Assembly: GCA_020161265.1 (NCBI GenBank)
Contig: JAIUOC010000001.1
Span: 1 to 64,000 of the forward strand
DNA from: Chloroflexota bacterium
GTDB lineage: Bacteria > Chloroflexota > Chloroflexia > Chloroflexales > Herpetosiphonaceae
Length of the DNA: 64,000 nucleotides
Reading direction: 5' to 3'
This document shows, in pieces, positions 61,039 to 64,000 of this stretch; positions within the stretch are counted from its first letter, which is position 1; the number at the start of each line of letters is the position of its first letter. A model generated the notes under the pieces. The model had not been told where the DNA came from. It did not search any database and worked only from the letters and a program-made list of their open reading frames with translations. A program made the position numbers and the translations under genes.

Positions 61039-64000
61039 TCATTCGTTTGATGGATTATCGGTTGGATCGTTGGGTAATGATTGGTTCAATTGGCGGTTGA
61101 CCACGGCTACGGTTGCGAGAAGCGCTTGGCCTAACCACGGATATAGGCTAATCCAGCGTTTGAGCTGCGGTATAAGTTGCCAAAATTCATCACTGTTTGA
61201 GCATTGATGCCATAACTGTTGCAAGGTTGCTAATTCAAATTCGCTGGCTGGGTTGAACTTGATCGAGTTGCTGGTTTGTGATTGTTGAGCTTCGCAGGCC
61301 TTCACGACATGTTCAAAGGCATTTGAACGAAACCCTGGTTGTTTGCACATTCTGGCAATTGTGAGTGCCGTTTCAATATCACCACATTGGGCGGCAGTTT
61401 CGGCAATTCTTGCAAATGTATGTTCATCCCAATTGCCTTGATCTGCTTCGATTGTACTTCCAGCCTTGAAGAACAGCTCGCGAGCTTGGGCTTGATCGCC
61501 CTGGCGAGCCGCAATTTTGGCAATTTCGATGATTGCAAAGGGTATCGCCGTTGGAATACTAATCGTTTGAACGATTGCTGTGGCGGTTGCATAAAGCCCA
61601 TAAGTTGCCGCAATATTGGCGATATACCTGAGCAGATCGTTTTGTTTATATTGATCATGGATCAATTGATTGATCGTTTGCGCCATTGCATAATCTTGCT
61701 TGTCAGCATACGCTTGGCCAATTAAACCACATAGATCGTCAGCAACAGTTTCGTCTGTAATGCTTTCGGCAATCTGCTGAGCCTTAACCAAATCAGCTTG
61801 CTGAATCGCCAGTTTTGCTAAATCGCGATTAATATAGAGCATTTTTGTGCTCTGATGTGGATAAACATAGTTAAATAAATAATGGGCAGTCGTTAAATCA
61901 GCTTGATCGGTATAGTATTCGATCAAACTTAAATACGCTTCATATTGCGAATTTTTAATTGGAATTTGCTCAATCAATCGTTGAGCTTGAGCTAAATCAC
62001 CTTGTAGGCTTGCCAACTTTGCTTGTTTGGCAAATAATACAGCTTTCGCACCATCATCATCGATAAGCTCTAGAATTGTCTGAATTGCTGCGGAATGGGC
62101 CTGTTCAATCGCAAATTCTCCAATGAATTCCAGACTTCCATTACGGCTTATAGGTTCTTGCAGCGTTTGGGCAATTGCTATGGCTTCGGCCAGATAAGCT
62201 TGAGCTTGTTCAAGGTTTATTTGTTGGGCTACATTTGCAGCAAGTTTGGTTAATCCAACAATCCGACACCAATTGTTGGGAATGCTTTGAATAAGCTGCC
62301 AAGCAATTGTAAACTCAGCATATTGAATTGCTGTTTCGACAATTTGGCGTAGTTTGGACGATTGATGCTCAGGTTCGCTTAGGCTCTTTGCTGCCTGTGC
62401 CATCACGTTAAATATCGTTGTGCGCGGGGTTTTTAATTGGTATTTCAGGCTATGCTCATACAATCGAATTCTTTCTAATGGGTCACGCACCGCTTGAATC
62501 CAATCAAGCACCACTTGTTCAGCGCCTAACTCTAGTAAACAACCGACCATTGCGCTGTGATCGGGCGTGCTATCTTCAAGCAAACTAATCCGTAGGAGAC
62601 TGTAGCGCCAAAGTTGGGGCAAGCTCTGGATCTTTTGTTCAGTTGTTAGCGTTGTTGCGAGAATTCCCACTTGGCCCCAAATAAGCTGATTGATAACGAG
62701 GTTGTTGCTATGGTCGAATTGACGTTGAGCCTTAGGATAAACATCTGTATCAAGAATTTGCCAAAGCCTTGACCATTGCTCGCTCTGCCCAAGATGGGTT
62801 GCATAGTGGGTTCGGGCGTAGGCAAGTTGGGCTTGTTCGACCACTGATGCTTGGGCTGTCAACTGGTCACTACACCAAGTCGCTACTTGTTGATCTGCCT
62901 GTTTTAGAATTGGCGCATCAAAGGACGCTAAAATAGCTGTTCTGATGCTGGGATCTAGCCAAATAAGGGTATGATCAGCTGGTTGCCAGAGCAAATCGTT
63001 GATCATTGAAATGACTGAATCAATTGTCTGGGAATCGACGTTAAGCAATGTTTCGAGCATAGTGCGACTGATTGGGCTTTGGCATACTGCTAAAATAGCC
63101 AAACAGGTAGTCGTTAATGGGGTTGGCTGTTCAACCTGGTTAATAGCTCCAAGACTCACTTGGGTCGGCTGCGCTTGGTTTGGTAAACGATATTCATTGA
63201 TTTGCAATTGGTTGATGCCTGAATAGCTTGTATCTGCTGCCATTCCCAACACAAATACAAAACCACTAGGCACAATTGGCAAGAACAATGACCAATCTTC
63301 GGCTGATAGATGTTCTAGACCTGCTATATAGATTGTTGCTTCAAAACCCTTTTGGGCCAGCATATACAGGAGCTTCTTGAAGGTTGCGCGAAGTCTATGG
63401 TAATCGCTATCAGAATTCCAGTTCATCGGCAGCCCATACTTTAACGTCAATTGAGCGATCAACGTGCGCAGAATTTTGCGTGCTCCGAGCTGATGTATTT
63501 GTGGGGCGAGAAAATAATATAAATCTGGATTGTTAGGATCGATTAAATTGGCGATCAGCGTGCCAGCCTCGCTGCCAGTTGACCCGCGCAGCAAGAGATA
63601 ACCCCCGGTTTCCCTTAATCCTGCTATTTTATCTTGCAGGATAGTTTGCTGAGCAGAACTATGTCTATAACGCGAACGATAGAGATCAAGCCAGTGGCGT
63701 TGTTCGATCGAGTAGGCTTCGTCTGCAACGCGGGTCAAAGTATTGAAGATCGAGGGTGAAGTATAGTCCTTGCACAGGTCATTGATATGCTCGTGGTACA
63801 AACGCAGGCCATAATCCTGAGCTTGTTTGGCGAGCGCAGCCTCGACCCAGCTGCGTTGGCTTGGTAATAATGCTGGATGCTGTTGCACCTGATCAAGCGT
63901 AAGATATTGAGGGTAACTTATAATTGGTTTAAACAAATCGGGGTTGACGATGTGCAGAATGGTTGCGTGGCCGCATGGTGTACCAGCCACAAAAAGTTGC
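61039..64000 (-). CDS. Large TPR protein with degenerate P-loop domain, 5'-partial
   Basis: At least 983 aa; the reading frame stays open to the right edge, where QLF precedes the first GTG, so the start lies outside the window. Residues about 120-320 (from the GTG) form a STAND/AAA-like domain, but the P-loop reads RGSTGSEAGTL without the Lys of Walker A. Later YLLL, TIYIAGLEHLS (degenerate Walker B) fit the same idea. The last 500 residues are helical TPR-like repeats (AQAYLAEAIAIAQ, DLAQAQRLIEQI, DYAMAQTINQLI). It likely works as a scaffold or regulator without ATP hydrolysis. Its C-terminus ends 104 bp from the start of the beta-helix gene. Confidence 0.75.
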   Translation of the reverse strand, partial: QLFVAGTPCGHATILHIVNPDLFKPIISYPQYLTLDQVQQHPALLPSQRSWVEAALAKQAQDYGLRLYHEHINDLCKDYTSPSIFNTLTRVADEAYSIEQRHWLDLYRSRYRHSSAQQTILQDKIAGLRETGGYLLLRGSTGSEAGTLIANLIDPNNPDLYYFLAPQIHQLGARKILRTLIAQLTLKYGLPMNWNSDSDYHRLRATFKKLLYMLAQKGFEATIYIAGLEHLSAEDWSLFLPIVPSGFVFVLGMAADTSYSGINQLQINEYRLPNQAQPTQVSLGAINQVEQPTPLTTTCLAILAVCQSPISRTMLETLLNVDSQTIDSVISMINDLLWQPADHTLIWLDPSIRTAILASFDAPILKQADQQVATWCSDQLTAQASVVEQAQLAYARTHYATHLGQSEQWSRLWQILDTDVYPKAQRQFDHSNNLVINQLIWGQVGILATTLTTEQKIQSLPQLWRYSLLRISLLEDSTPDHSAMVGCLLELGAEQVVLDWIQAVRDPLERIRLYEHSLKYQLKTPRTTIFNVMAQAAKSLSEPEHQSSKLRQIVETAIQYAEFTIAWQLIQSIPNNWCRIVGLTKLAANVAQQINLEQAQAYLAEAIAIAQTLQEPISRNGSLEFIGEFAIEQAHSAAIQTILELIDDDGAKAVLFAKQAKLASLQGDLAQAQRLIEQIPIKNSQYEAYLSLIEYYTDQADLTTAHYLFNYVYPHQSTKMLYINRDLAKLAIQQADLVKAQQIAESITDETVADDLCGLIGQAYADKQDYAMAQTINQLIHDQYKQNDLLRYIANIAATYGLYATATAIVQTISIPTAIPFAIIEIAKIAARQGDQAQARELFFKAGSTIEADQGNWDEHTFARIAETAAQCGDIETALTIARMCKQPGFRSNAFEHVVKACEAQQSQTSNSIKFNPASEFELATLQQLWHQCSNSDEFWQLIPQLKRWISLYPWLGQALLATVAVVNRQLNQSLPNDPTDNPSNE

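Overview
The window looks like chromosomal DNA of a Chloroflexota bacterium, most likely a Herpetosiphon-like filamentous glider. This is inferred from roughly 50% GC, a nitrate reductase island of mixed modular type, large class III cyclase-AAA-TPR regulators, and several surface proteins that end in a Pro/Thr-rich stalk plus a short hydrophobic 'LPxxxR-like' tail. No database search was run, so the genus is a guess.

Left edge (1-6.5 kb): the end of an rRNA operon (5S rRNA and terminator), a fabF-type ketosynthase, a soluble GAF histidine kinase, a small membrane-anchored gene broken by a one-base shift at an A-run, and a 1.14-kb insert flanked by 127-bp direct repeats. The right repeat is the 3' end and terminator of a Gfo/Idh oxidoreductase gene. 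A cytochrome P450 follows (6.7-8.1 kb).

Nitrate island (8.1-16.6 kb): a heme-copper-oxidase-like membrane protein and a DUF1858/DUF2249-type protein are transcribed divergently around a 35-bp palindrome. Then comes a colinear set: b-type cytochrome-like membrane protein, molybdopterin oxidoreductase, four-cluster ferredoxin, Tat-type Rieske protein, small membrane protein and NarK-type transporter, closed by a strong terminator. Together they would move nitrate in and bring quinol electrons to a cytoplasmic molybdoenzyme.

Middle (16.6-26.5 kb): mostly single genes. They are DinB, GT2, SRAP peptidase, a 1271-aa double-cyclase/AAA/TPR regulator, a DHA2 MFS efflux pump, a DHFR-like reductase and a stalked surface protein.

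Polysaccharide locus (26.9-40.3 kb): one leftward operon mixes two glycosyltransferases and a flippase with a complete partner-switching module (two STAS antagonists, a PP2C phosphatase and an RsbW-like kinase, but no sigma factor). Divergent from it are a giant GT-C-like membrane protein, an Ig-like lipoprotein and a doubly anchored GH5-like glycosidase.

Giant-protein operon (42.6-57.5 kb): five tightly spaced genes encode 1152, 944, 758, 1441 and 627 aa. They have no signal peptides. One carries a LamG-like and a phage tail-collar domain, one a ComEC-like metallo-beta-lactamase domain, and one a DUF6603-like region. This is the best candidate in the window for an undescribed system.

Right edge (57.6-64 kb): an SGNH hydrolase, ruvA, a beta-helix surface protein with a PT-rich stalk, and a large TPR protein with a degenerate P-loop that runs off the window.
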